Below are positions 53,345-64,000 of a stretch of 64,000 nt of DNA, one piece after another; the stretch's first letter is position 1, and every line of letters starts with the position of its first letter. Both the position numbers and the translations under genes were made by a program. Origin of the DNA: Rhynchopus sp. YZ270_cl-10 (lineage: Eukaryota > Euglenozoa > Diplonemea > Diplonemida > Diplonemidae); assembly GCA_964035575.1 (NCBI GenBank), contig OZ037843.1, positions 558,001 through 622,000 on the forward strand. The letters run 5' to 3'. The notes beneath the pieces are model-generated. The model made no database searches and had not been told where the DNA came from. It worked only from the letters and a program-made list of their open reading frames with translations.

Positions 53345-53950
53345 GAGTATTAACAAGGGGTGGGGTGGGGTGGGGTGTTGGATCACTAATCATCACACAG
53401 ACACTATCCTTCCACTACGTGCGCTCCTGGATCTCCAGTTGTAGCATAAGTCTTGTGGAACACATCACACCATTACAATATCGTCACATCGTCTGTCTCA
53501 TGCACTTTCAGTTTACTTACTCATTTTACCCTTGCTTTTTCTTGACCACGAGTTTTTGATAATATTATGAATAATACAACCCTTCGCTTCGTCTGCTGTT
53601 CGCGCTCTCCTCCTCCTCCGTGCTCACAGTCCTTTGCCTTCATCTTTGCGGCTGCTCCGAGACCGGCGACGCTGTGTCGGCCCCAGCACCCCCTTCTGTG
53701 CCTCCAACATCTCCTTCTGTTGTTCCACAACACTCTTCACAATTTCCTGCAGTGCTTTCACTTCCTCCTTTAAGGCATTCCCCTGCTCCAGCGCTGCTTC
53801 CAGTGCAGTGTTGCCCAACGTATCTGTCTGCTTTACTTCCACTTCCAGCAACTTCGCAAGATAGCGCACAGTCTCAGCGTGTCCATTAGCTTCTGCAATT
53901 GTCAGGCACGTGTCACCTTCGTTGTCTGTGGCACACACTTCCGCACCTGC
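53345..53950. repeat. Segmental duplication, copy 2 (pair 50430-51185)
   Basis: Matches copy 1 including the downstream flank (TTCCACTACGTGCGCTCCTG). The coding part here joins GVLGPTQ directly to a basic tail and the shared KDEGKGL end, so an internal deletion has shortened it. Confidence 0.85.
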
Positions 53951-55826
53951 TTCGATCAACATCTTCACAATTGCGAGCTTCCCGTTCTTGCAAGCCACGT
54001 GCAGAGGCGAACTTCCCACGTCGTCCTCTGCCTCGACATCTGCCCCTGCATCAATGAGGACCTGAACCACATCGACATGTCCTTTGTCCACCGCACTGTA
54101 CAACGCAGTGCTGTCTTCATCATCTGCGTGATTCACATCCACATCCTTCAAGCCCGCAAGATAGCGCACAGTCTCAGTGTGTCCATTAGCAGATGCAAGG
54201 ATAAGACACGTGGTACGTTCGTTGTCTGTGACACGCACTTCCGCACCTGCTTCGACCAACATCTTCACAATTGCAGTATTGCCTTTCTTGCAAGCCAATT
54301 GCAGAAGAGACCCACTGTCATCCTTGCCCTCGACATCTGCCCCTGCATCAATGAGCACTTCCACCACCTCTGCATGCTTTTGATGTACTGCGCAGAACAA
54401 TGCAGTGTGCTTGTCCATTCCTTTGTGATTGACTTCCACCTCCGGCAAGCCCGCAAGATAGCGCACAGTCTTGGTGTGTCCAAAATAGGCAGCAAGCGAG
54501 AGACACGTGTCTCCATCTTTGGCTGTGGCACGCACTTCTGCACCTGATCGGACTAACATCTTCACCATGTCGAGCTTGCCTAAAGTACTAGCCACCAGCA
54601 GAGGCGTACGGTTCTTCCTCTTCTCGTCCTTTGTCTCCATGTCTGCTCCTGCATCAATGAGCACCTGTACCACATCGAGGTGTCCTTCCAGCAGTGCAAT
54701 GTACAGCGCAGTGTGGTTGTCTATTCCTTTGTGATTGACTTCCACATCCTTCAAGCCCGCAAGATAGCGCACAATCTCGGTATGTCCACAACGGGCAGCA
54801 AGGGTAAGACACATGTCTGTATCGCCGTCTGTGGCACGCATGTTCGCACCTGATCGCACCAACGTCTCCACCATGTCGAGCTTGACTAAAGCACTAGCCA
54901 CGAGCAGAGGCGTACGCTTGTTCCTCTTCTCGACCTTTGTCTCCATATCTGCTCCTGCATCAATGAGCACCTGCACCACATCGCGGTGTCCTTCCAGCAG
55001 TGCACGGGAGAACGCACACTGCAACGCAGTGTTGTTTTCATCATCTGCGTGATTCACGTCCACATCCTTCAAGCTCACCAGATAGCGCACAGTCTCGGTG
55101 TGTCCAAGAGCAGACGCAAGGATAAGACACGTGGTACCATCGTTGTCTGAGACACACACGTCCGCACCTGCTGCGACCAACATCTTCACACTCACCACAT
55201 CACCACAAAGGCTCGCACACTCCAGAGGCGAATGTCCCCCTCTGCCCTTTGCCTTGACATCTGCCCCTACATCAATGAGCACCTCCACCACATCTGGGTG
55301 TCCTCCGGCCACCGCACTAAGCAACGCAGTGTAGTTGTCTCCTCGGTTTATATCCAAATTTGTGTAGTTCACGTCCACATCCTTCAACCCCACAAGATAG
55401 CGCACCGTATCGGCGTTTCCGAAATATGCCGCAAGGATAAGACACGTGTTACCTTCGTTGTCTGTGGCACACACATCCGCACCTGCTTCGACCAACATCT
55501 GCACCTTTGCAAGATTCCCAGTCGCAAGCCAAGTGCAGAGGTGAACGACCCGAGGTGTTCCTTGCCTCGATGTCTGCCCCTGCATCAATGAGCGTCTCCA
55601 CCACATCCGGACAACCTTTCTTTGCTTCCCAGTGCAACGCAGTCATCCCGTTCTCATCTGCGTGCTTCACGTCCACCTCAGGCAAACCCGCAAGATTGCG
55701 CACAGCCTCGGTGCGTACATGATGTGCTGCAGGCACTTCACTCGGCACATGTGTGGTGTTCCAGCGTCGACCGAACTGAATCATCCTTCTGTCGCGCAAA
55801 CATCTCACAGAAAAACCCTTCAACAT
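53624..55826 (-). CDS. Large ankyrin-repeat protein with coiled-coil C-terminus, frameshifted near the 5' end
   Basis: Read from ATG 55826 (MLKGFSVRCLRDRRM) through RNLAGLPEVDVKHADENG and SPLHLACDW in one frame. Then, after a +1-type frame change at about 55525-55540, from GNLAKVQMLVEAGADVCATD to the stop at 53624. Together about 730 residues. The ankyrin repeats are of two alternating types, as in 18117-19493 (GADMETK...TPLLVAS and TCLTLAARCGHTEIVRYLAG), roughly 16-18 repeats. The end is a coiled coil, EEVKALQEIVKSVVEQQKEM. Compared with sister repeats (HVACKNGKLAIVKM), the break fits loss of two bases in a GA-rich spot. It may be a real inactivating change, an assembly error or a tiny intron. 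No signal peptide; intracellular scaffold by inference. Confidence 0.75.
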
Positions 55827-56091
55827 AACAAGACCTCTTTTGGATATAGACGCAGAAGAGAAAGGGTGGGGATGTGTAATCAGCTGCCTATTAAGGTGTG
55901 TGGTGGGTCGTGTATGGTGCGTGGGGATATCTGATTGAGCATGGAGAGAAAGGTGTCTGTCAACACACATTTCTGTGGCCTGTGAAACACACTCTTGGGG
56001 TGTCAGAACCATGCATGAGTCACACAGGGTCGTGCAAACATGCCCTTTTCGCAGTGCCACTCAACCCACGTTATTACTCCCGGCAAAGAGG
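55827..56091. other. Upstream flank of the ankyrin gene
   Basis: No separate gene seen; the ankyrin frame stays open upstream to about 56060 but without recognisable repeats. Contains GGTGTGTGGTGGGTCGTG-type simple sequence. Confidence 0.4.
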
Positions 56092-56674
56092 TTTTACCCT
56101 ACTGATGGAGAGAGAGCCCCTCGGGCCAGCGTATGTCGACAGCAATATGGGGTAGTACGAGAGGAAGTTAGATTGACTACCCAAAATCACACACAAGAGA
56201 GGTTTAGCCACATCACTGGCACCAGTCTGAGCATCTCAGTGTCTATCGGTGAATTACTTAGCATAAAAGTAACAAATGGGGAGGGAAACAGTCTTTTTTA
56301 TTAACGTCAATAACAATCTCGACGAGGGAAACGAACGGTCGTTGAAAAATCGGGGAGCAAGTATGTGTGTGTGTTGGGGATTCGTGGGGATAGATTAGAT
56401 GAGGGGTTCAAGGGGGTTATGAGGGAGGGGTCACATAGGGTGAGGTAGAGATGACAAGGGGTACAGGGTTATTTATTCTGTACACTTCACGCAGGGCTTC
56501 AAACAGCTGTTCGTGTTTATTTTTAACAAAACTCGGTCAAAACTCAATGTACTGCAGAAGGTATAGCCACAGTACGCATATCACATCGTGGCCCAAGGGT
56601 AAGTGAAAACAACAAGAAAACATTCTTTGAGAAAAACAATGTCTGCACTGGTCGCTCGAATACTTACAAGAGTA
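56092..56674. repeat. Segmental duplication, copy 2, abutting the satellite
   Basis: Second copy of 51869-52345, ending ACTTACAAGAGTACG exactly where the 38-bp satellite begins. Contains copy 3 of the AGCATAAAAGTAACAAA unit. Confidence 0.85.
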
Positions 56675-59600
56675 CGGACCGCTTTCATCGAAACGCGTTC
56701 TTTTGTGAAAAACGGGCCGCTTTCAACGAAACGCGTTCTTTTGTGAAGAACGGACCGCTTTCATCGAAACGCGTTCTTTTGTGAAAAACGGGCCGCTTTC
56801 ACCGAAACGCGTTCTTTTGTGAAGAACGGACCGCTTTCATCGAAACGCGTTCTTTTGTGAAAAACGGGCCGCTTCCACCGAAACGCGTTCTTTTGTGAAG
56901 AACGGGCCGCTTTCATCGAAACGCGTTCTTTTGTGAAAAACGGGCCGCTTTCACCGAAACGCGTTCTTTTGTGAAGAACGGACCGCTTTCATCGAAACGC
57001 GTTCTTTTGTGAAAAACGGGCCGCTTCCACCGAAACGCGTTCTTTTGTGAAGAACGGGCCGCTTTCATCGAAACGCGTTCTTTTGTGAAGAACGGACTGC
57101 TTTCATCGAAACGCGTTCTTTTGTGAAGAACGGGCCGCTTTCACCGAAACGCGTTCTTTTGTGAAGAACGGACCGCTTTCATCGAAACGCGTTCTTTTGT
57201 GAAGAACGGGCCGCTTTCATCGAAACGCGTTCTTTTGTGAAGAACGGGCCGCTTTCATCGAAACGCGTTCTCTTGTGAAGAACGGGCCGCTTTCATCGAA
57301 ACGCGTTCTTTTGTGAAGAACGGGACTCTTTCACCGAAACGCGTTCTTTTGTGAAGAACGGGCCGCTTTCATCGAAACGCGTTCTTTTGTGAAGAACGGA
57401 CCGCTTTCATCGAAACGCGTTCTTTTGTGAAGAACGGGCCGCTTTCACCGAAACGCGTTCTTTTGTGAAGAACGGGCCGCTTTCATCGAAACGAGTTCTT
57501 TTGTGAAGAACGGGCCGCTTTCATCGAAACGCGTTCTTTTGTGAAGAACGGGCCGCTTTCACCGAAACGCGTTCTTTTGTGAAGAACGGGCCGCTTTCAT
57601 CGAAACGAGTTCTTTTGTGAAGAACGGACCGGTTTCATCGAAACGCGTTCTTTTGTGAAGAACGGACCGCTTTCACCGAAACGCGTTCTTTTGTGAAGAA
57701 CGGGCCTCTTTCAGCGAAACGCGTTCTTTTGTGAAGAACGGGCCGCTTTCACCGAAACGCGTTCTTTTGTGAAGAACGGGCCGCTTTCATCGAAACGCGT
57801 TCTTTTGTGAAGAACGGGCCTCTTTCATCGAAACGCGTTCTTTTGTGAAGAACGGACCGCTTTCATCGAAACGCGTTCTTTTGTGAAGAACGGGCCGCAT
57901 TCATCGAAACGCGTTCTTTTGTGAAGAACGGGCCGCTTTCATCGAAACGCGTTCTTTTGTGAAGAACGGACGGCTTTCATCGAAACGCGTTCTTTTGTGA
58001 AGAACGGACCGCTTTCATCGAAACGCGTTCTTTTGTGAAGAACGGGCCGCTTTCATCGAAACGCGTTCTTTTCTGAAGAACGGGCCTCTTTCATCGAAAC
58101 GCGTTCTTTTGTGAAGAACGGACCGCTTTCATCGAAACGCGTTCTTTTGTGAAGAACGGGCCGCTTTCATCGAAACGCGTTCTCTTGTGAAGAACGGGCC
58201 GCTTTCATCGAAACGCGTTCTTTTGTGAAGAACGGGCCGCTTTCATCGAAACGCGTTCTTTTGTGAAGAAGGGACCGCTTTCATCGAAACGCGTTCTTTT
58301 GTGAAAAACGGACCGCTTTCATCGAAACGCGTTCTTTTGTGAAGAACGGGCCGCTTTCATCGAAACGCGTTCTTTTGTGAAGAAGGGACCGCTTTCATCG
58401 AAACGCGTTCTTTTGTGAAGAACGGGCCGCTTTCATCGAAACGCGTTCTTTTGTGAAGAAGGGACCGCTTTCATCGAAACGCGTTCTTTTGTGAAGAACG
58501 GACCGCTTTCATCGAAACGCGTTCTTTTGTGAAAAACGGACCGCTTTCATCGAAACGCGTTCTTTTGTGAAGAACGGACCGCTTTCATCGAAACGCGTTC
58601 TTTTGTGAAGAACGGGCCGCTTTCACCGAAACGCGTTCTTTTGTGAAGAACGGGCCGCTTTCACCGAAACGCGTTCTTTTGTGAAGAACGGGCCGCTTTC
58701 ATCGAAACGCGTTCTTTTGTGAAGAACGGGCCGCTTTCATCGAAACGCGTTCTTTTGTGAAGAACGGGCCGCTTTCACCGAAACGCGTTCTTTTGTGAAG
58801 AACGGGCCGCTTTCATCGAAACGCGTTCTTTTGTGAAGAACGGACCGCTTTCATCGAAACGCGTTCTTTTGTGAAGAACGGGCCGCTTTCATCGAAACGC
58901 GTTCTTTTGTGAAGAACGGACCGCTTTCATCGAAACGCGTTCTTTTGTGAAGAACGGGCCGCTTTCATCGAAACGCGTTCTTTTGTGAAGAACGGACCGC
59001 TTTCATCGAAACGCGTTCTTTTGTGAAGAACGGGCCGCTTTCATCCAAACGCGTTCTTTTGTGAAGAACGGGCCGCTTTCACTGAAACGCGTTCTTTTGT
59101 GAAGAACGGGCCGCTTTCATCCAAACGCGTTCTTTTGTGAAGAACGGGCCTCTTTCATCGAAACGCGTTCTTTTGTGAAGAACGGACCGCTTTCATCGAA
59201 ACGCGTTCTTTTGTGAAGAACGGGCCGCTTTCATCGAAACGCGTTCTTTTGTGAAGAACGGACCGCTTTCATCGAAACGCGTTCTTTTGTGAAGAACGGG
59301 CCGCTTTCATCCAAACGCGTTCTTTTGTGAAGAACGGGCCGCTTTCATCGAAACGCGTTCTTTTGTGAAGAACGGACCGCTTTCATCGAAACGCTTTCTT
59401 TTGTGAAGAACGGGCCTCTTTCATCGAAACGCGTTCTTTTGTGAAGAACGGGCCGCTTTCACCGAAACGCGTTCTTTTGTGAAGAACGGACCGCTTTCAT
59501 CGAAACGCGTTCTTTTGTGAAGAACGGGCCGCTTTCATCGAAACGCGTTCTTTTGTGAAGAACGGGCCGCTTTCATCGAAACGCGTTCTCTTGTGAAGAA

Positions 59601-62600
59601 CGGGCCGCTTTCATCGAAACGCGTTCTTTTGTGAAGAACGGGACTCTTTCACCGAAACGCGTTCTTTTGTGAAGAACGGGCCGCTTTCATCGAAACGCGT
59701 TCTTTTGTGAAGAACGGACCGCTTTCATCGAAACGCGTTCTTTTGTGAAGAACGGGCCGCTTTCACCGAAACGCGTTCTTTTGTGAAGAACGGGCCGCTT
59801 TCATCGAAACGAGTTCTTTTGTGAAGAACGGGCCGCTTTCATCGAAACGCGTTCTTTTGTGAAGAACGGGCCGCTTTCACCGAAACGCGTTCTTTTGTGA
59901 AGAACGGGCCGCTTTCATCGAAACGAGTTCTTTTGTGAAGAACGGACCGGTTTCATCGAAACGCGTTCTTTTGTGAAGAACGGACCGCTTTCACCGAAAC
60001 GCGTTCTTTTGTGAAGAACGGGCCTCTTTCAGCGAAACGCGTTCTTTTGTGAAGAACGGGCCGCTTTCACCGAAACGCGTTCTTTTGTGAAGAACGGGCC
60101 GCTTTCATCGAAACGCGTTCTTTTGTGAAGAACGGGCCTCTTTCATCGAAACGCGTTCTTTTGTGAAGAACGGACCGCTTTCATCGAAACGCGTTCTTTT
60201 GTGAAGAACGGGCCGCATTCATCGAAACGCGTTCTTTTGTGAAGAACGGGCCGCTTTCATCGAAACGCGTTCTTTTGTGAAGAACGGACGGCTTTCATCG
60301 AAACGCGTTCTTTTGTGAAGAACGGACCGCTTTCATCGAAACGCGTTCTTTTGTGAAGAACGGGCCGCTTTCATCGAAACGCGTTCTTTTGTGAAGAACG
60401 GGCCGCTTTCATCGAAACGCGTTCTTTTGTGAAGAACGGGCCGCTTTCACCGAAACGCGTTCTTTTGTGAAGAACGGACCGCTTTCACCGAAACGCGTTC
60501 TCTTGTGAAGAACGGACGGCTTTCATCGAAACGCGTTCTTTTGTGAAGAACGGGCCTCTTTCACCGAAACGCGTTCTTTTGTGAAGAACGGGCCGCTTTC
60601 ATCGAAACGCGTTATTTTGTGAAGAACGGGCCGCTTTCACCGAAACGCGTTCTTTTGTGAAGAACGGGCCGCTTTCATCGAAACGAGTTCTTTTGTGAAG
60701 AACGGACCGCTTTCATCGAAACGCGTGCTTTTGTGAAGAACGGACCGCTTTCATCGAAACGCGTTCTTTTGTGAAGAACGGGCCGCTTTCTCCGAAACGC
60801 GTTCTTTTGTGAAGAACGGGCCGCTTTCACCGAAACGCGTTCTTTTGTGAAGAACGGGCCGCTTTCACCGAAACGCGTTCTTTTGTGAAGAACGGGCCGC
60901 TTTCATCGAAACGCGTGCTTTTGTGAAGAACGGGCCGCTTTCACCGAAACGCGTTCTTTTGTGAAGAACGGGCCGCTTTCATCGAAACGCGTTCTTTTGT
61001 GAAGAACGGGCCGCTTTCACCGAAACGCGTTCTTTTGTGAAGAACGGGCCGCTTTCATCGAAACGCGTGCTTTTGTGAAGAACGGACCGCTTTCATCGAA
61101 ACGCGTGCTTTTGTGAAGAACGGGCCGCTTTCACCGAAACGCGTTCTTTTGTGAAGAACGGGCCGCTTTCATCGAAACGCGTGCTTTTGTGAAGAACGGA
61201 CCGCTTTCATCGAAACGCGTTCTTTTGTGAAGAACGGGCCGCTTTCACCGAAACGCGTTCTTTTGTGAAGAACGGGCCGCTTTAATCGAAACGCGTGCTT
61301 TTGTGAAGAACGGACCGCTTTCATCGAAACGCGTGCTTTTGTGAAGAACGGACCGCTTTCATCGAAACGCGTTCTTTTGTGAAGAACGGGCCGCTTTCTC
61401 CGAAACGCGTTCTTTTGTGAAGAACGGGCCGCTTTCATCGAAACGCGTTCTTTTGTGAAGAACGGGCCGGTTTCACCGAAACGCGTTCTTTTGTGAAGAA
61501 CGGGCCGGTTTCACCGAAACGCGTTCTTTTGTGAAGAACGGGCCGCTTTCATCGAAACGCGTTCTTTTGTGAAGAACGGACCGCTTTCACCGAAACGCGT
61601 TCTTTTGTGAAGAACGGACCGCTTTCATCGAAACGCGTTCTTTTGTGAAGAACGGGCCTCTTTCATCGAAACGCGTTCTTTTGTGAAGAACGGACCGCTT
61701 TCATCGAAACGCGTTCTTTTGTGAAGAACGGGCCGCTTTCATCGAAACGCGTTCTTTTGTGAAGAACGGACCGGTTTCATCGAAACGCGTTCTTTTGTGA
61801 AGAACGGGCCGCTTTCATCGAAACGCGTTCTTTTGTGAAGAACGGGCAGCTTTCATCGAAACGCGTTCTTTTGTGAAGAACGGACCGCTTTCATCGAAAC
61901 GCGTTCTTTTGTGAAGAACGGGCCGCTTTCATCGAAACGCGTTCTTTTGTGAAGAACGGGCCGCTTTCATCGAAACGCGTTTTCTTGTGAAGAACGGGCC
62001 GCTTTCATCGAAACGCGTTCTTTTGTGAAGAAGGGACCGCTTTCATCGAAACGCGTTCTCTTGTGAAGAACGGGCCGCTTTCATCGAAACGCGTTCTTTT
62101 GTGAAGAACGGACCGCTTTCATCGAAACGCGTTCTTTTGTGAAGAACGGGCCGCTTTCATCGAAACGCGTTCTCTTGTGAAGAACGGGCCGCTTTCATCG
62201 AAACGCGTTCTTTTGTGAAGAACGGGCCTCTTTCACCGAAACGCGTTCTTTTGTGAAGAACGGACCGCTTTCATCGAAACGCGTTCTTTTGTGAAGAACG
62301 GACCGCTTTCATCGAAACGCGTTCTTTTGTGAAGAACGGGCCGCTTTCACCGAAACGCGTTCTTTTGTGAAGAACGGGCCGCTTTCATCGAAACGAGTTC
62401 TTTTGTGAAGAACGGGCCGCTTTCACCGAAACGCGTTCTTTTGTGAAGAACGGACCGCTTTCACCGAAACGCGTTCTTTTGTGAAGAACGGGCCTCTTTC
62501 AGCGAAACGCGTTCTTTTGTGAAGAACGGGCCGCTTTCACCGAAACGCGTTCTTTTGTGAAGAACGGGCCTCTTTCATCGAAACGCGTTCTTTTGTGAAG

Positions 62601-63077
62601 AACGGACCGCTTTCATCGAAACGCGTTCTTTTGTGAAGAAGGGACCGCTTTCATCGAAACGCGTTCTTTTGTGAAGAACGGGCCGCTTTCACCGAAACGC
62701 GTTCTTTTGTGAAGAACGGACCGCTTTCATCGAAACGCGTTCTTTTGTGAAGAACGGACCGCTTTCATCGAAACGCGTTCTTTTGTGAAGAACGGGCCGC
62801 TTTCATCGAAACGCGTTCTTTTGTGAAGAACGGACGGCTTTCATCGAAACGCGTTCTTTTGTGAAGAACGGACCGCTTTCATCGAAACGCGTTCTTTTGT
62901 GAAGAACGGGCCGCTTTCATCGAAACGAGTTCTTTTGTGATGAACGGGCCGCTTTCACCGAAACGCGTTCTCTTGTGAAGAACGGGCCGCTTTCATCGAA
63001 ACGAGTTCTTTTGTGATGAACGGGCCGCTTTCACCGAAACGCGTTCTTTTGTGAAGAACGGGCCGCTTTCATCGAAA
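56675..63077. repeat. 38-bp satellite array, about 168 copies
   Basis: Head-to-tail 38-bp units: a GGGCCGCTTTCATCGAAACG part followed by CGTTCTTTTGTGAAGAAC. The main variants are GGACC/GGGCC, CATCG/CACCG, GCGTT/GAGTT, and TTCTTTTG/TTCTCTTG. The first units (56675-57050) alternate GTGAAAAAC and GTGAAGAAC as dimers. The second half of each unit, CGTTCTT-TTGTG-AAGAACG, is a perfect 7-bp hairpin. The complement of the first half reads TTTCGATGAAAGCGGYC. Long open frames occur by chance because 3 x 38 bp lacks stops in some stretches; I see no gene. Confidence 0.97.
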
Positions 63078-63883
63078 TTTAGTTTTGCTAATCCTTAACA
63101 CTCCCTATTGATCGTGGTTGATGTATGCAAAGATCTGAAAAAACGAACAGATTCCCACGAACATGTGTCAACGACACAACCAACACAACGCTACCGATGT
63201 GTGCGCAACGATCTGAACGCAACGAACTTAACCAACCGAACACAACCAACGCATCTCATCCAACACAACGGAACCGATGCGTGCGTCACTATCTGTGCGC
63301 AACGAACGTAACCAACCGAACACAACCAACGCAACGCAACCGCTCCATACGTTGCGCTCTGTACGTAACGATCTCTACACAACGAACGCAACGCATGCAA
63401 CCGCATGCAACACTACGTAACCTATGTGTACGTAGCGATCTGTATGCAACGAACGCTACGTAACGAACGCAACGCAACCAACGCAACGAGTGGTTACAAA
63501 CCCCCACGCATGGTTCGCACACCGCGTTGGCACGTTTCCCAAGCCGCAAACCCGGTTACCTGCCTGAAAAACCGTGTTTTTGGCCAAAACGCCTGTTTTC
63601 CCTGTAGAATCCTTAAGAACCCTTAAGGAACGCACGGTTCCTAAGTCATTTTACACGTAAACTCGCGACACGAAAATAGGAATTAAAAACTAATCTCTCA
63701 GCGATCTGATTTAGTAAGAACTCGATTTTTGGCCCTATCTTTCCAATGCCGAAAAAATCTTACACTTTGGCGCCTCTGCGAGAAATGTCATTTTTTGGGG
63801 TACCCCGTCGGGGGTGCCAAGGGGTGGGGGGGTACGCCACAAAAGCAACCTTAAAAACCTTAACACAGAGTGTTAAGGAACTA
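63078..63883. other. Non-satellite island within the array
   Basis: About 806 bp between two satellite blocks. 63165-63490 is a degenerate low-complexity tract of CAACGCAACG- and AACCAACGCAAC-type words. The rest is unique-looking, with GGGGTACCCCGTCGGGG and a CCTTAACACAGAGTGTTAAGG palindrome at the right edge, also found inverted near 29750. No gene supported. Confidence 0.7.
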
Positions 63884-64000
63884 GTTCTTTTGTGAAGAAC
63901 GGACCGGTTTCATCGAAACGCGTTCTTTTGTGAAGAACGGACCGCTTTCACCGAAACGCGTTCTTTTGTGAAGAACGGGCCTCTTTCAGCGAAACGCGTT
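63884..64000. repeat. 38-bp satellite resumes, runs off window
   Basis: Three units whose variant order (GGACCGG, then CACCG, then GGGCCTCTTTCAGCG) matches 57609-57725 and 59927-60043, so this block belongs to the same higher-order repeat. Confidence 0.95.

Noticed and set aside
61169-61438. 89-codon Lys/Arg-rich frame in the satellite
   Set aside because: Arises because 114 bp (3 units) lacks a stop in one frame where units carry particular variants; it consists only of the satellite repeat.
56675-63077. CRISPR array
   Set aside because: Units are contiguous 38-bp repeats with no unique spacers, in a eukaryotic context with no cas genes.
63165-63490. Telomere repeat
   Set aside because: The CAACG-rich words are irregular, with no fixed short period, and satellite follows on both sides.

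Overview
The window is nuclear DNA from a free-living-type protist. The genes are eukaryotic (kinesin with FHA and PH-like regions, mitochondrial 2-oxoglutarate/malate carrier, class III cyclases, ankyrin and leucine-rich-repeat proteins). At least two genes carry GT-AG introns, and gene-free stretches of several kilobases are packed with A/T runs, hairpin elements and tandem repeats. I cannot fix the lineage. The cyclase architecture, a CCCH protein of a type I recall from trypanosomatids, and the one-sided gene orientation point loosely to Euglenozoa or another excavate. The spliced introns argue against a typical kinetoplastid.

Layout. 1-1398 is the 5' two thirds of a membrane adenylate cyclase. 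1.6-9.0 kb is gene-free repeat DNA with a 1.19-kb perfect-type palindrome. 9.0-13.4 kb is a very large secreted or surface protein with a Pro/Ser/Thr stalk. 15.5-17.2 kb is a second, degenerate cyclase paralogue. 18.1-19.5 kb is an ankyrin protein, and 21.0-23.7 kb is a 25-residue LRR protein with a ubiquitin-like N-terminus. 24-34 kb is mostly repeats, with one decayed plus-strand reading frame and one small hypothetical gene. 34.6-36.0 kb is the two-exon carrier. 36.4-37.3 kb is a tandem array of nested hairpins. 41.2-48.2 kb is a four-exon kinesin whose splice junctions can be read directly.

48-56.7 kb is a mosaic of segmental duplications. It holds an ankyrin gene with a frameshift, a truncated ankyrin copy and a small CCCH zinc-finger gene. 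From 56,675 to 63,077, and again from 63,884 to the window end, the DNA is a 38-bp satellite with a 2,318-bp higher-order period.

Every well-supported gene lies on the minus strand. The genes do not form an obvious pathway; they are signalling (cyclases), interaction (ankyrin, LRR), transport and motor functions. The satellite, bordered by a duplication mosaic and carrying a CENP-B-box-like motif in most units, is the strongest candidate for unusual biology: a possible centromeric or pericentromeric edge.
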